From Pararhizobium arenae (lineage in GTDB: Bacteria > Pseudomonadota > Alphaproteobacteria > Rhizobiales > Rhizobiaceae), in the NCBI RefSeq assembly GCF_001931685.1, contig NZ_MOOY01000005.1, positions 131,106 through 195,105 of the forward strand: a stretch of DNA of 64,000 bases. The letters are read 5' to 3'. The notes beneath the pieces were generated by a model. It had not been told where the DNA came from and ran no database searches. It worked only from the letters and a program-made list of their open reading frames with translations. Below are positions 56,066-64,000 of this stretch, in pieces. Position numbers and translations under genes: made by a program. Position 1 is the stretch's first letter, and the number at the start of each line of letters is the position of its first letter.

Positions 56066-57865
56066 GTGGCACACGAGGTATCCCCGGCGACAAGAAGAAC
56101 GTCGCTGCGTCCCCTCGGACAACTTCTCCCCTACATCAGGCGATACCGTCTTCTGGTGATCGGAGCACTGGTTTCGCTTGTTGTTGCAGCCGCGACCACT
56201 CTGACCTTGCCGATGGCCGTCCGGCGCATGATCGATCACGGGTTCTCGACATCGGATTCCGGATTCATCAACACCTATTTCGGCATGCTGATGGCGCTTG
56301 CGGTCGTGCTCGCGCTGGCGAGCGCCACACGGTATTATTTCGTCATCACCATCGGGGAGCGCATCGTCGCCGATCTGCGGCGTGATGTTTTCGCCCATGT
56401 CACCAAGCTTTCCGCCTCGTTTTTTGACGTCAACCAGTCGGGAGAGATCGTCTCGCGGCTGACGGCCGACACGACGCAGCTGAAGTCGGCCGTTGGCGCG
56501 ACCGCGTCGGTCGCGCTTCGAAACCTGATCCTCTGTCTCGGGGCCATCGCCATGATGGTCTACACCAGCCCCAAGCTTTCAAGCCTTGTGCTCGCGGCAA
56601 TCCCGCTCATCGTCTTCCCGCTCGTTGCCTTCGGCCGGTCGGTGCGCCGTCGCTCGCGCGAAGCGCAGGATACGTTGGCCGCAGCCTCGGCCTATGCCAG
56701 CGAGGCCATTTCCGCCAACCGCACGGTGCAGGCCTTCAATGGCGAATACGCCGCGCAGTCCCGTTATGCCGCCGCCGTCGAAAACGCGTATGATGCGGCA
56801 CGCGCTGCCGTAAAGGCACGCTCCGTTCTGACGGCCTTTGCGATCACCATGATCTTCGGCAGCGTCGTCGCCGTACTCTGGTTCGGTGCGCAGGATGTGC
56901 TCGCGGGCACCACATCGCCCGGCACGCTCAGCCAGTTCCTGCTGTATTCGGTCTTTGCCGCCGGCAGTCTCGGCTCGCTGTCTGAAGTCTGGGGCGAGCT
57001 TTCGCAGGCCGCGGGCGCGGCCGAACGCTTGAGCGAGCTTCTGGCGGAGAAGCCTGAAATCGCCGCTCCGGTCGATCCCGTGCCGCTTCCTGTCCCGGCG
57101 GAAGGTCGGGTCGTCTTCGATAACGTTTACTTCGCCTATCCCGCTCGCCCGGATGAAAAAAGCTTGAAGGGCCTCAACTTCTCCGTCAAACCCGGCGAGA
57201 CCGTTGCCATCGTCGGCCCGTCCGGCGCCGGCAAGAGCACGGTTTTCTCGCTGCTCCTGCGCTTCTACGATCCGGTCAGAGGAACGGTGTCCGTCGATGG
57301 GGTGGATGCGCGTTCGGTCGATCCGGATGCGCTGCGCCAGCGTATCGCCATCGTTCCGCAGGATGTGACCATCTTCGCGACGTCGGTGCACGACAATATC
57401 GCCTTTGGCCTGCCGAATGCGACGCGCGAAGCCGTTCGCGCAGCCGCGACCGCGGCACAGGCCGACGAGTTCATCTCAAGGCTCCCCGAAGGCTACGACA
57501 CCCAGGTCGGCGAACGCGGCATCACGCTTTCGGGCGGTCAGCGTCAGCGTATCGCCATTGCCCGCGCGATCCTCAAGAACGCGCCGATCCTGCTGCTCGA
57601 CGAGGCAACCTCCGCGCTCGATGCGGAGAGCGAAGTGCTGGTTCAGAAGGCACTCGACGACCTGATGCAGGGTCGTACGACGCTCGTCATCGCCCATCGC
57701 CTGGCAACCGTGCTGAAGGCGGACCGCATCCTCGTCATGGATCAGGGGCGGATTGTCGAGGAGGGCAACCATGCCTCCCTCGTTCGGCAGGGCGGTCTTT
57801 ATGCCAAGCTCGCGCGCCTGCAGTTCGATCATGCTGCCGAAGAGCTGCGCGTCGTCGGAAGCTGA
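56066..57865 (+). CDS. ABC exporter, fused membrane and ATPase domains (MsbA-like)
   Basis: A 599-residue half-transporter. Residues 25-310 hold six transmembrane helices (LLVIGALVSLVVAAATTL and following); the ATPase follows with Walker A GPSGAGKST (about 383-391), signature LSGGQRQR (about 488) and Walker B ILLLDEATSALD (about 508-519). It works as a homodimer exporting lipids or drugs; the substrate cannot be inferred. GTG start at 56066 with GGAGG 6 bases upstream. Monocistronic, convergent with the FAD dehydrogenase gene. Confidence 0.9.
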   Translation: MAHEVSPATRRTSLRPLGQLLPYIRRYRLLVIGALVSLVVAAATTLTLPMAVRRMIDHGFSTSDSGFINTYFGMLMALAVVLALASATRYYFVITIGERIVADLRRDVFAHVTKLSASFFDVNQSGEIVSRLTADTTQLKSAVGATASVALRNLILCLGAIAMMVYTSPKLSSLVLAAIPLIVFPLVAFGRSVRRRSREAQDTLAAASAYASEAISANRTVQAFNGEYAAQSRYAAAVENAYDAARAAVKARSVLTAFAITMIFGSVVAVLWFGAQDVLAGTTSPGTLSQFLLYSVFAAGSLGSLSEVWGELSQAAGAAERLSELLAEKPEIAAPVDPVPLPVPAEGRVVFDNVYFAYPARPDEKSLKGLNFSVKPGETVAIVGPSGAGKSTVFSLLLRFYDPVRGTVSVDGVDARSVDPDALRQRIAIVPQDVTIFATSVHDNIAFGLPNATREAVRAAATAAQADEFISRLPEGYDTQVGERGITLSGGQRQRIAIARAILKNAPILLLDEATSALDAESEVLVQKALDDLMQGRTTLVIAHRLATVLKADRILVMDQGRIVEEGNHASLVRQGGLYAKLARLQFDHAAEELRVVGS

Positions 57866-57880
57866 GATCTTCCGATGGTC

Positions 57881-59518
57881 TCAGACGCTCCGGCCCGCCA
57901 CGCGACCGGAGAAGATGCAGCCTCCGAGAAACGTGCCTTCCAGCGCATTGTATCCGTGCATGCCGCCACCCCCGAAGCCCGCGACTTCGCCGGCGGCGTA
58001 GAGCCCTTCCACCGGTTTGCCGGAAAGTTCGAGAACGCGGCCTGAAAGATCGGTCTGGAGACCACCGAGCGTCTTGCGCGTCAGGATATGCAGCCTGACA
58101 GCGATGAGCGGTCCCGCGTTCGGGTCCAGCAGCCGATGCGGCTTGGCCGTGCGCATCAACCGGTCGCCGAGGTAGTTGCGTGCCCCGCGGATGGCCGTCA
58201 CCTGTGCATCCTTGGAATAGGCGTTTTCGATTTCCCGGTCGCGGGCTTCGATCTGCCAGCGCAGGTTTCCTTCGGAGATACGGGCCTCGCCGGTCAGCGT
58301 GTTCATCGCGCTCACCAGATCCTCAAGCCTATCGCGGACAATGAAATCCTCGCCCTTGTCCATGAAGGCCTGAACCGGGCCGGGCGGGTTTTTCCCGAGA
58401 CGTTTCAGGAGCAGCGGAATGTTCTTGCCCGTGATATCCGGGTTCTGCTCCGAACCGGAAAGGGCGAATTCCTTCTTGATGATCGCTTTCGTGAGGATGA
58501 ACCAGCTGTATTCGTGACCGGTGCGGCGGATGGCGGCGAGCGTTCCGAGCGTATCGAAGCCGGGCATGGCCGGCGCGGAAAAACGGTTGCCGTTGGCATC
58601 GCACCAGAAAGAAGAGGGCCCGGGAAGAATGCGGATGCCGTGATCCGGCCAGATCGGCGCGAAGTTCTTCAGGCCCTCTGTATAATGCCACATCCGGTCG
58701 CTGTTGATGATCGAGCCGCGGGCGCGGCTGGCAATGTCCAGCATGCGGCCGTCGACATGGTGGGGAACGCCGCTCACCATTGATTGCGGGGGAGGGCCCA
58801 GCCGCTTGACCGGCCAGGCGCGGCGTACGCGTTCGTGATCGCCGCCAATGCCGCCGGAGGTGACGATAACGGCGCCGGCGCTGATTTCGAAATCACCGGT
58901 CACGTCGCGGCTGCTCTTCTGGCCCCTCGACACAGGATCGTCCTTGAGGATCGCGCCCGCAGCGCCGCAGACCGCCTCGTTGAGCACGATCAGTTCATCG
59001 ACGCGGTGGCGGAAACGAAAACGCAGCAGCCCTTTTTCTTCCGCCGCCCTTGCCCTGCGAATGAACGGTTCCAGCACGGCCGGTCCGGTACCCCATGTGA
59101 CGTGGAAGCGCGGCACGGAGTTGCCATGCCCATGCGCAAGCCCGCCGCCACGCTCGGCCCAACCCACAACCGGAAACCAGCGCATGCCCAGCCCATGAAG
59201 CCAGGCGCGCTTTTCGCCGGCGGCAAAATCGAGGTAGGCTTCCGCCCAGAGCCGTGGCCAATGGTCTTCCGGGCGGTCGAAGCCGGAGGAGCCTATCCAG
59301 TCCTGTCTGGCAAGGGAAAGGCTGTCACGGATGCGCATGCGGCGCTGTTCGGGGCTATCGACGAAGAACAGGCCGCCCAGCGACCAGAAGGCCTGCCCGC
59401 CCAGATTTTGCTCGCCTTCCTGGTCCACAACGATGACGCTGCGGCCACGTTCCGCGGCTTCCGTCGCGGCGACAAGGCCCGCAAGCCCCGCACCGATGAC
59501 AAGGACTTCGCAATCCAT
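57881..59518 (-). CDS. FAD-binding dehydrogenase (fumarate reductase / ketosteroid dehydrogenase type)
   Basis: A 545-residue flavoprotein. FAD site VLVIGAGLAGLVAATEAAERG (residues 5-25, ADP-binding) and GGQAFWSLGGLFFV, C-terminal GEVAGFGGGGMHGYNALEGT with the FAD-contact stretch. The family oxidises saturated C-C bonds such as in steroids or in succinate-like acids. Substrate unknown. Its 3' end lies 15 bases from the ABC exporter end. Confidence 0.85.
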   Translation of the reverse strand: MDCEVLVIGAGLAGLVAATEAAERGRSVIVVDQEGEQNLGGQAFWSLGGLFFVDSPEQRRMRIRDSLSLARQDWIGSSGFDRPEDHWPRLWAEAYLDFAAGEKRAWLHGLGMRWFPVVGWAERGGGLAHGHGNSVPRFHVTWGTGPAVLEPFIRRARAAEEKGLLRFRFRHRVDELIVLNEAVCGAAGAILKDDPVSRGQKSSRDVTGDFEISAGAVIVTSGGIGGDHERVRRAWPVKRLGPPPQSMVSGVPHHVDGRMLDIASRARGSIINSDRMWHYTEGLKNFAPIWPDHGIRILPGPSSFWCDANGNRFSAPAMPGFDTLGTLAAIRRTGHEYSWFILTKAIIKKEFALSGSEQNPDITGKNIPLLLKRLGKNPPGPVQAFMDKGEDFIVRDRLEDLVSAMNTLTGEARISEGNLRWQIEARDREIENAYSKDAQVTAIRGARNYLGDRLMRTAKPHRLLDPNAGPLIAVRLHILTRKTLGGLQTDLSGRVLELSGKPVEGLYAAGEVAGFGGGGMHGYNALEGTFLGGCIFSGRVAGRSV

Positions 59519-59605
59519 GTTTTCCCTCCCGAAACTCCGATCGTGAGCTTACGCGGACGTAAAGGTAATGCAACAGGGAAGGGCAGGCGGATGGTGTGAT
59601 CCCCG

Positions 59606-59626
59606 CTTCCCGCCTGCGGGGAGAAG
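59606..59626. repeat. half RIME-like palindrome
   Basis: CTTCCCGCCTGCGGGGAGAAG reproduces one arm-pair of the RIME-like element at 23305 with a one-base loss in the left arm, directly after the MotB-like gene's 3' end. A degenerate solitary unit. Confidence 0.5.
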
Positions 59627-59635
59627 TCAAACTGT

Positions 59636-60667
59636 TTACTTTTCCGTCAGCTTCAGCTCGATGCGTCGGTTCTGGTCACGCGCTTCCTTGCTGTCTCCCT
59701 CGGCAATCGGCTGGAATTCACCAAAGCCTGCGGCCACCAGCCTGTCGGCTGGTACTCCCCTGGAGATCAGGAACTTGACCACCGAAGTTGCGCGGGCCGA
59801 GGAAAGCTCCCAGTTGTCCGCATAGCGACCGGAGCCCGACAACGGCACGTTGTCGGTATGGCCATCAACCCGCAGCACCCAGTTGATCTCGGAGGGGATT
59901 TCCTTGGCGAGATCGAGCAGGGCGGCGGCAAGTTTGGCCATTTCCTCCTGACCCGCCGGATTGAGCTCGTTGCCGCCGGAGGGAAACAGAACTTCCGACT
60001 GGAACACGAAGCGGTCACCGACGATGCGGATATTCTCGCGATCCGAGAGGATTTCCCTGAGACGGCCGAAGAAGTCCGAACGGTAGCGGTTCAGCTCCTG
60101 AACCCTTTGGGCAAGCGCCACGTTGAGCCGGCGGCCAAGATCCGCGATCTTGGTCTGGGAGGCCGTATCCTTCGCCTCGGCAGCCTGCAGGGCATTCTCG
60201 ATCGCTGCGATCTGGCTCCTGAGCGCCGCGATCTGCTGGTTCAGCAGGTCGATCTGGCTCATAGCCCGGGCGCTGACCTGCTTTTCGGCATCCAGTTGCC
60301 CGGAAAGGTCGCCGATCCGCTGGTTGGCGGCGTCGGAGCTCCCGGCGCCCTGGTCCAGCAATGCCTGAAGGCGAGACCGTTCGCCCTCGGAGGTCGCCAG
60401 CGATGCCTGCAGGTTGGCGAGCGAATCCTCCAGATCCTGCTTGCCGCTCTGTTCAAGCGCAAGCAGTTGGGTCAGCTCGTTGATCTGGCTGTTCAGCCGG
60501 TTCAGAACGTCGTCCTTGCCGCTGATTTCGCGGCTCAGCAGGAATTGCGCCAGCACGAACACCGACAGCAAAAACATGATCGCCAGAAGCAGGGTGGAGA
60601 GGGCATCGACGAAACCGGGCCAGTAATCGACCGTGCGCTGGCTTCGGCCCTTGCGCGCCAGAGCCAT
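59636..60667 (-). CDS. MotB/OmpA-like peptidoglycan-binding motor protein
   Basis: A 343-residue protein. A single transmembrane helix near the N-terminus carries a conserved Asp (Asp21 in PGFVDALSTLLLAI), as MotB/ExbD proton-channel partners do. Residues 50-190 are a long coiled coil (many Q/L/A/E heptads) and residues 220-343 an OmpA C-terminal domain (RVDGHTDNVPLSG, NWELSSARATSVVKFL) that binds peptidoglycan. It starts 3 bases after the MotA-like gene's stop. Not the flagellar MotB (no flagellar genes). Confidence 0.88.
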   Translation of the reverse strand: MALARKGRSQRTVDYWPGFVDALSTLLLAIMFLLSVFVLAQFLLSREISGKDDVLNRLNSQINELTQLLALEQSGKQDLEDSLANLQASLATSEGERSRLQALLDQGAGSSDAANQRIGDLSGQLDAEKQVSARAMSQIDLLNQQIAALRSQIAAIENALQAAEAKDTASQTKIADLGRRLNVALAQRVQELNRYRSDFFGRLREILSDRENIRIVGDRFVFQSEVLFPSGGNELNPAGQEEMAKLAAALLDLAKEIPSEINWVLRVDGHTDNVPLSGSGRYADNWELSSARATSVVKFLISRGVPADRLVAAGFGEFQPIAEGDSKEARDQNRRIELKLTEK

Positions 60668-60670
60668 GGG

Positions 60671-61759
60671 TTATTCTCCCGCTTCGTCGCGTATGGCGCG
60701 GCCGTGGCTGGCGCGCTCTCCTTGGGAGGGCTTCTCCCCGATGCGGGCGGCGAGTTTGTCCAGCGTCTTGCGCATGGATTTCGCCTCTTCCTGCTGCGCC
60801 TCGATCCAGTCGCGTAGCATCTGCTGCTCGCCACGCATGTTCTTGACGAGACCCTGGATGCCTTCGGCAAGGCTTGCCATGGCCGCCGTCGTGCGCTGGC
60901 TCATGCCGCCGTCCTGGTTGAGACGGGCAAGTTGCTCCGTCAGGGCGCGCAGTTCCTCGGTCGGCGCGACTGCCGGGTTGTCCGAAACGATCGCAAGATC
61001 CGATGAAACGTCGGTGACGGAGGAGAGCCAGTTTTCAAGCTCCGTGTAGAAACGGTTCTGCGCGCGACCGGCCTGCAGGTCGAGAAAGCCGAGGATCAGC
61101 GATCCGGACAGACCGAACAGCGAGGTGGAAAAAGCCGTCCCCATCCCGGAAAGCGGAGCCGAAAGTCCGGTCTTCAGGGCAGAGAGCACATCGTCCGTGC
61201 TGCCGGAGCCGGCATCCAGCGACTGGATCACCGTGTTGATGGAACCGATCGTGCCGAGCAGGCCCCAGAACGTTCCGAGAAGACCGAGAAAGACAAGGAG
61301 GCCGATCAGATAGCGCGAGGTGTCGCGGGATTCGTCGAGACGGGTCGCAATCGAATCGAGGATCGAGCGCAGTGCCGTGGTCGAGATCGCCATGGAGTGA
61401 CGCTTGCCGATGAGGGACCGCATCGGGGCAAGAAGAACCGGATCCCGGCCCACCTTGTCTGCGCTGCCTGCCGCACGAAACGAGTTGAACCAGCGGACTT
61501 CCGGACGAAGACCCAGCACATGGTTGAAAACCAGCATGATGCCGATCAGCAAGACGCCGAGAATCAGGCCGTTAAGGCCGGGATTGCTCATGAAGGCCGT
61601 ATGGGCCTGCCTGAAAAGGATGGCGCCGACGAAGCCGACGATGATCAGGAAAATCACCATGATCCAGAAGAAGATCATGGGACTGGTCAGTTTGTGGGGA
61701 TTGTAACCATCACCCAGGTCGCTGGCCGCATCCCAACCCGACAGTTCCACTTTCGCCAT
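60671..61759 (-). CDS. MotA/TolQ/ExbB-like proton-channel protein
   Basis: A 362-residue membrane protein with four hydrophobic helices (about 27-50, 61-84, 145-170, 195-220). The segment GLLVFLGLLGTFWGLLGTIGS followed by LSAPLSGMGTAFSTSLFGL is the MotA_ExbB domain. The C-terminal third is a cytoplasmic coiled coil. Paired with the MotB-like gene 3 bases downstream, forming a stator-like ion-driven complex coupled to the cell wall. Target unknown. Confidence 0.88.
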   Translation of the reverse strand: MAKVELSGWDAASDLGDGYNPHKLTSPMIFFWIMVIFLIIVGFVGAILFRQAHTAFMSNPGLNGLILGVLLIGIMLVFNHVLGLRPEVRWFNSFRAAGSADKVGRDPVLLAPMRSLIGKRHSMAISTTALRSILDSIATRLDESRDTSRYLIGLLVFLGLLGTFWGLLGTIGSINTVIQSLDAGSGSTDDVLSALKTGLSAPLSGMGTAFSTSLFGLSGSLILGFLDLQAGRAQNRFYTELENWLSSVTDVSSDLAIVSDNPAVAPTEELRALTEQLARLNQDGGMSQRTTAAMASLAEGIQGLVKNMRGEQQMLRDWIEAQQEEAKSMRKTLDKLAARIGEKPSQGERASHGRAIRDEAGE

Positions 61760-61896
61760 GAGGCTTCAGTCTCCGCTTTTGCACTGCACCGTAACGCCCG
61801 CCGAAAGCGGCGCGTTCCGATGTGGCCGGAGACTAGAGTAACTTTGTGCCGAATTGAAGAGCTATCACGCCAGTTTGCACCGCCGTGGCACAGGTC

Positions 61897-62697
61897 TTAC
61901 TTGCCCGGGACAGGGCGGTGCAGCACGTCGTGCAGGGCTTTGCGGATGTATTCGTTGCCGGCCACGATAGATCCGTCTTCCATGGGCTTGTTGCCGCCGT
62001 CGATATCGGCGACCCAGCCGCCGGCTTCGCGGATCAGAAGAATGCCGGCTGCGAGGTCCCAGGGGTAGAGATCGCGTTCCCAGAAACCGTCGAATCGTCC
62101 GGCGGCGACATAGGCGAGATCAAGTGCGGCCGAGCCCATGCGGCGAACGCCGGCAACTTCGCCCATGACGTGGCGCAGCTCGACGAGATAGGTGCCGTGG
62201 TTGCTGTGGCCGAGATGCGGCGTGCCGGTGCCGATGACCGCATCCGACAGGTTCTTGCGGGCGGCCACACGCAGGCGGCGATCATTGAGGAAGGCGCCGC
62301 CGCCGCGCTCGGCGGTGAAGAGTTCGTCGGTCGCCGGGTTCAGAATGACGGCGGCAACGATTTCGCCCTGCCGCTCCAGCGCGATCGAAATGGCGAAATG
62401 CGGAATGCCGTGCAGGAAGTTGGTGGTACCGTCGAGCGGATCGACGATCCAGCGATGGGCGCCGTCGGTGCCGATGATCTCATCGCTTTCCTCGCCGAGG
62501 AAGCCATAGGTCGGGCGGGCCTTCAAAAGCTCTTCGCGGATCAGCTTTTCGGCCTTGCGGTCAGCCTGCGAGACATAATCGCCCGGTCCTTTCAGCGAAA
62601 CCTGCAGGTTCTGCACCTCGCCGAAATCGCGGGCCAGACCCTTGCCGGCCTTGAATGCGGCCTGAACCATGACATTGAGAAGAGCAGAACGGGCCAT
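61897..62697 (-). CDS. suhB: inositol-1-monophosphatase
   Basis: A 266-residue phosphatase of the usual SuhB length. Metal sites GEES (68-71), VDPLDGTTNF (85-94) and the late WDLAAGILLIREAGG with Asp. GAAGGAAG precedes ATG 62697. It hydrolyses myo-inositol-1-P and, in E. coli, also works on rRNA antitermination; which applies here is unknown. Single gene. Confidence 0.92.
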   Translation of the reverse strand: MARSALLNVMVQAAFKAGKGLARDFGEVQNLQVSLKGPGDYVSQADRKAEKLIREELLKARPTYGFLGEESDEIIGTDGAHRWIVDPLDGTTNFLHGIPHFAISIALERQGEIVAAVILNPATDELFTAERGGGAFLNDRRLRVAARKNLSDAVIGTGTPHLGHSNHGTYLVELRHVMGEVAGVRRMGSAALDLAYVAAGRFDGFWERDLYPWDLAAGILLIREAGGWVADIDGGNKPMEDGSIVAGNEYIRKALHDVLHRPVPGK

Positions 62698-62988
62698 CTT
62701 GGCTTCCTTCGGAACGGAAATGCCGGCCGCGCAAACGACCGGCAGAAAACATACTCTTTGAGCGCCCCATCGCAAGTCGATGCGGGCATACTCGCCTTAA
62801 TCTTACGTCGGGATATCAACCTCGGATGACGTCATCTGGAGGTATCAGGCGTCGCCGGACCGTCGAAGGTTCATGACCCGAGGTCCACAGCATTGCCGGT
62901 TGGCTGACCCGTGATCAGCCGACCGGGCGCTTCAAGACCACAAAAGCGGTGAAACTTCAAGCCTTGCGATGAAAAAGCAGGCGAAAGC
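62698..62988. other. 291-bp intergenic region with long hairpin
   Basis: It separates suhB from the Sel1-repeat gene on the same strand. A 12-bp stem with one wobble/mismatch (CCGGTTGGCTGA / TCAGCCGACCGG, 62896-62926) with a 7-base loop lies about 60 bases after the Sel1 gene's stop. No T-run. No reading frame looks like a protein. Confidence 0.45.
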
Positions 62989-64000
62989 TCAAGAGGCGCG
63001 ATGTTTGTTGGCAGCATCGAGGGCTGCTTTCTGCTGGGCTTCCTCGAGTCCTAGATAAAAATCCTCAAGGGCCGGATCGGTGAGGCCGGCACGTCGCGAC
63101 AGAACATACCACTTGGCCGCCTCGACCGGGTTCGGCCGCGTGCCGATGGCATTGATATAGAGATGGGACAGCTTGTTCTGCGCCACGACATTGCCGCGCT
63201 CGGCGGCGCGGCGCATCCACTTGAAGCCCTCTTCGAGGTTGCGATCGCCGCCGATGCCGTCGACGAGCCAGATGGCCAGATCGAGCTGGGCGGTGTCGTA
63301 GCCGGCCATTGCGGCGCGCGCCAGCCACTGGCGGGCCGTTTCGCGCTTGCTTTCCTCGATGCCATCGACATTGAAGTAGATCTGCGACAGCGCATACTGC
63401 GCATCGGCAATGCCCTGCTCGGCGGATTTTTCGTAATAGGGCTGGGCGGCCTTCAAGCCCTTCGGCCCGGGATTGTCGGCAACGAGGATCTGGCCATAGT
63501 TGAACTGCGCCAGGGCATTTCCCGCATCGGCAGCCTTCTTCATCAGTTCTTCGGAGCGTTTGCGATCGCGCGGAACGTCGCGGCCCTCCATCAGGATCAG
63601 CGCGTATTTGAACATCGCCGAGGGATTGCCGGCATTGGCGGCCTGCTCATACCAGAAGGCAGCATCCTTGGTGTTTTTGGCGACACCCAGCCCTTGCGAG
63701 AAGATTTCGGCAACCAGCGTCTGAGCTGCGGCGTCCCCAAGCTGCGCCTTGGGCAGGGCGATCTCGAGTGCCGTCAGATAATAGCCGCGCTGGAAGGCGC
63801 CGTAGGCATCGTCCGGCTTGCCGTCGAACGGCTTTTCGGCCGGCAAGGCCGGCAGCATTGCCCCCATGCGGTCGAAGACACCGACGCCGGCGGAAGGGGC
63901 GACCGGCTTTTCGGCTTTCGTCTCGACCTTCTTTGCGGCGATCGGAGGCTGGAGCGGCGGCACTTCGTTTTCCGGCAGGGCCGCACCGTTGAACGGCGTG
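62989..64000 (-). CDS. Sel1/TPR-repeat protein (5' end outside window)
   Basis: The frame is open to the right edge, giving 336 or more residues with the start missing; the internal GTG at 63963 is not a likely start. An N-terminal Pro/Lys/Glu-rich segment is followed by about six Sel1-type repeats (AAFWYEQAANAGNPSAMFKYA, GFKWMRRAAERGNVVAQNKL and similar). Such repeats mediate protein-protein contacts; rhizobial ExoR is one example, but I cannot equate the two. Whether a signal peptide exists cannot be seen. Confidence 0.85.
   Translation of the reverse strand, partial: TPFNGAALPENEVPPLQPPIAAKKVETKAEKPVAPSAGVGVFDRMGAMLPALPAEKPFDGKPDDAYGAFQRGYYLTALEIALPKAQLGDAAAQTLVAEIFSQGLGVAKNTKDAAFWYEQAANAGNPSAMFKYALILMEGRDVPRDRKRSEELMKKAADAGNALAQFNYGQILVADNPGPKGLKAAQPYYEKSAEQGIADAQYALSQIYFNVDGIEESKRETARQWLARAAMAGYDTAQLDLAIWLVDGIGGDRNLEEGFKWMRRAAERGNVVAQNKLSHLYINAIGTRPNPVEAAKWYVLSRRAGLTDPALEDFYLGLEEAQQKAALDAANKHRAS

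Noticed and set aside
59636..61759. Zorya anti-phage system (ZorA/ZorB).
   Set aside because: The MotA/MotB-like pair fits ZorAB in outline, but no ZorC, ZorD or ZorE gene lies beside it; the neighbours are suhB and an FAD dehydrogenase. The setting looks like core genome, not a defence island.

Overview
The window is a gene-dense, high-GC, unbroken chromosomal segment from an alphaproteobacterium, almost certainly a member of the Rhizobiaceae (Rhizobium/Agrobacterium/Sinorhizobium relatives). Pointers are the glgP-glgB-glgC-glgA-pgm gene order, the four-subunit sarcosine oxidase cluster, an aa3 oxidase subunit IV of the alphaproteobacterial type, CpdR, OpgC, RIME-like palindromic repeats, a TTAA-N7-TTAA CtrA-type box, and the ilvD / tRNA-Val / cpdR / N-formylglutamate amidohydrolase / hisN neighbourhood that I recall from Sinorhizobium chromosomes. 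No insertion sequence, prophage, CRISPR array, replication origin or rRNA operon was found.

Region by region. 1-3.3 kb (minus): an edge-truncated polytopic membrane protein of unknown family, coupled to a 44-residue exported two-cysteine peptide, then an outer-membrane beta-barrel gene. 3.5-4.6 kb: a small secreted protein with two 3' hairpins, and a glyoxalase-superfamily protein. 4.6-6.7 kb (minus): a CobW-type GTPase with a His-rich metal loop overlapping a WD40 gene. 6.8-11.1 kb: creatininase-family enzyme, MarR regulator, LacI regulator with a 2-hydroxyacid dehydrogenase, and a class-I amidotransferase-like hydrolase. 11.5-15.2 kb (plus): a membrane PAS-GGDEF-EAL protein, an acyl-amino-acid-synthase-like protein behind twin CtrA-type boxes, and oxidase subunit IV. 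15.2-17.8 kb (minus): DadA-like oxidoreductase, TPR lipoprotein, rpsU. 18.1-23.3 kb (plus): soxBDAG.

23.4-35.6 kb (minus): MaoC-type dehydratase, then the glycogen cluster glgP-glgB-glgC-glgA-pgm-(GFA-family gene)-glgX, which covers synthesis, branching, phosphorolysis, debranching and the Glc-6-P/Glc-1-P link. 35.9-44.0 kb (minus): a TadG-like von Willebrand protein, then a transglutaminase / circularly permuted ATP-grasp + alpha-E / transglutaminase-DUF2126 cluster, which belongs to a predicted and poorly understood peptide-ligation system. 44.1-49.2 kb: VOC proteins, a DUF899 gene divergent from a MarR gene with a perfect palindrome between them, a secreted esterase, and opgC.

49.3-55.9 kb: ilvD, tRNA-Val(GAC), cpdR, N-formylglutamate amidohydrolase, a probable anti-Shine-Dalgarno small RNA, hisN, an alpha/beta hydrolase and rpmE. 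55.9-64 kb: an ABC exporter, an FAD dehydrogenase, a MotA/MotB-like motor pair, suhB, and a Sel1-repeat protein running off the right edge. The most noteworthy non-coding signals are the anti-SD sRNA near 53.3 kb, the CtrA-type twin box near 13.86 kb, the MarR/DUF899 palindrome at 45.8 kb, the inverted repeat in the opgC promoter, and an orphan terminator at 51.46 kb.
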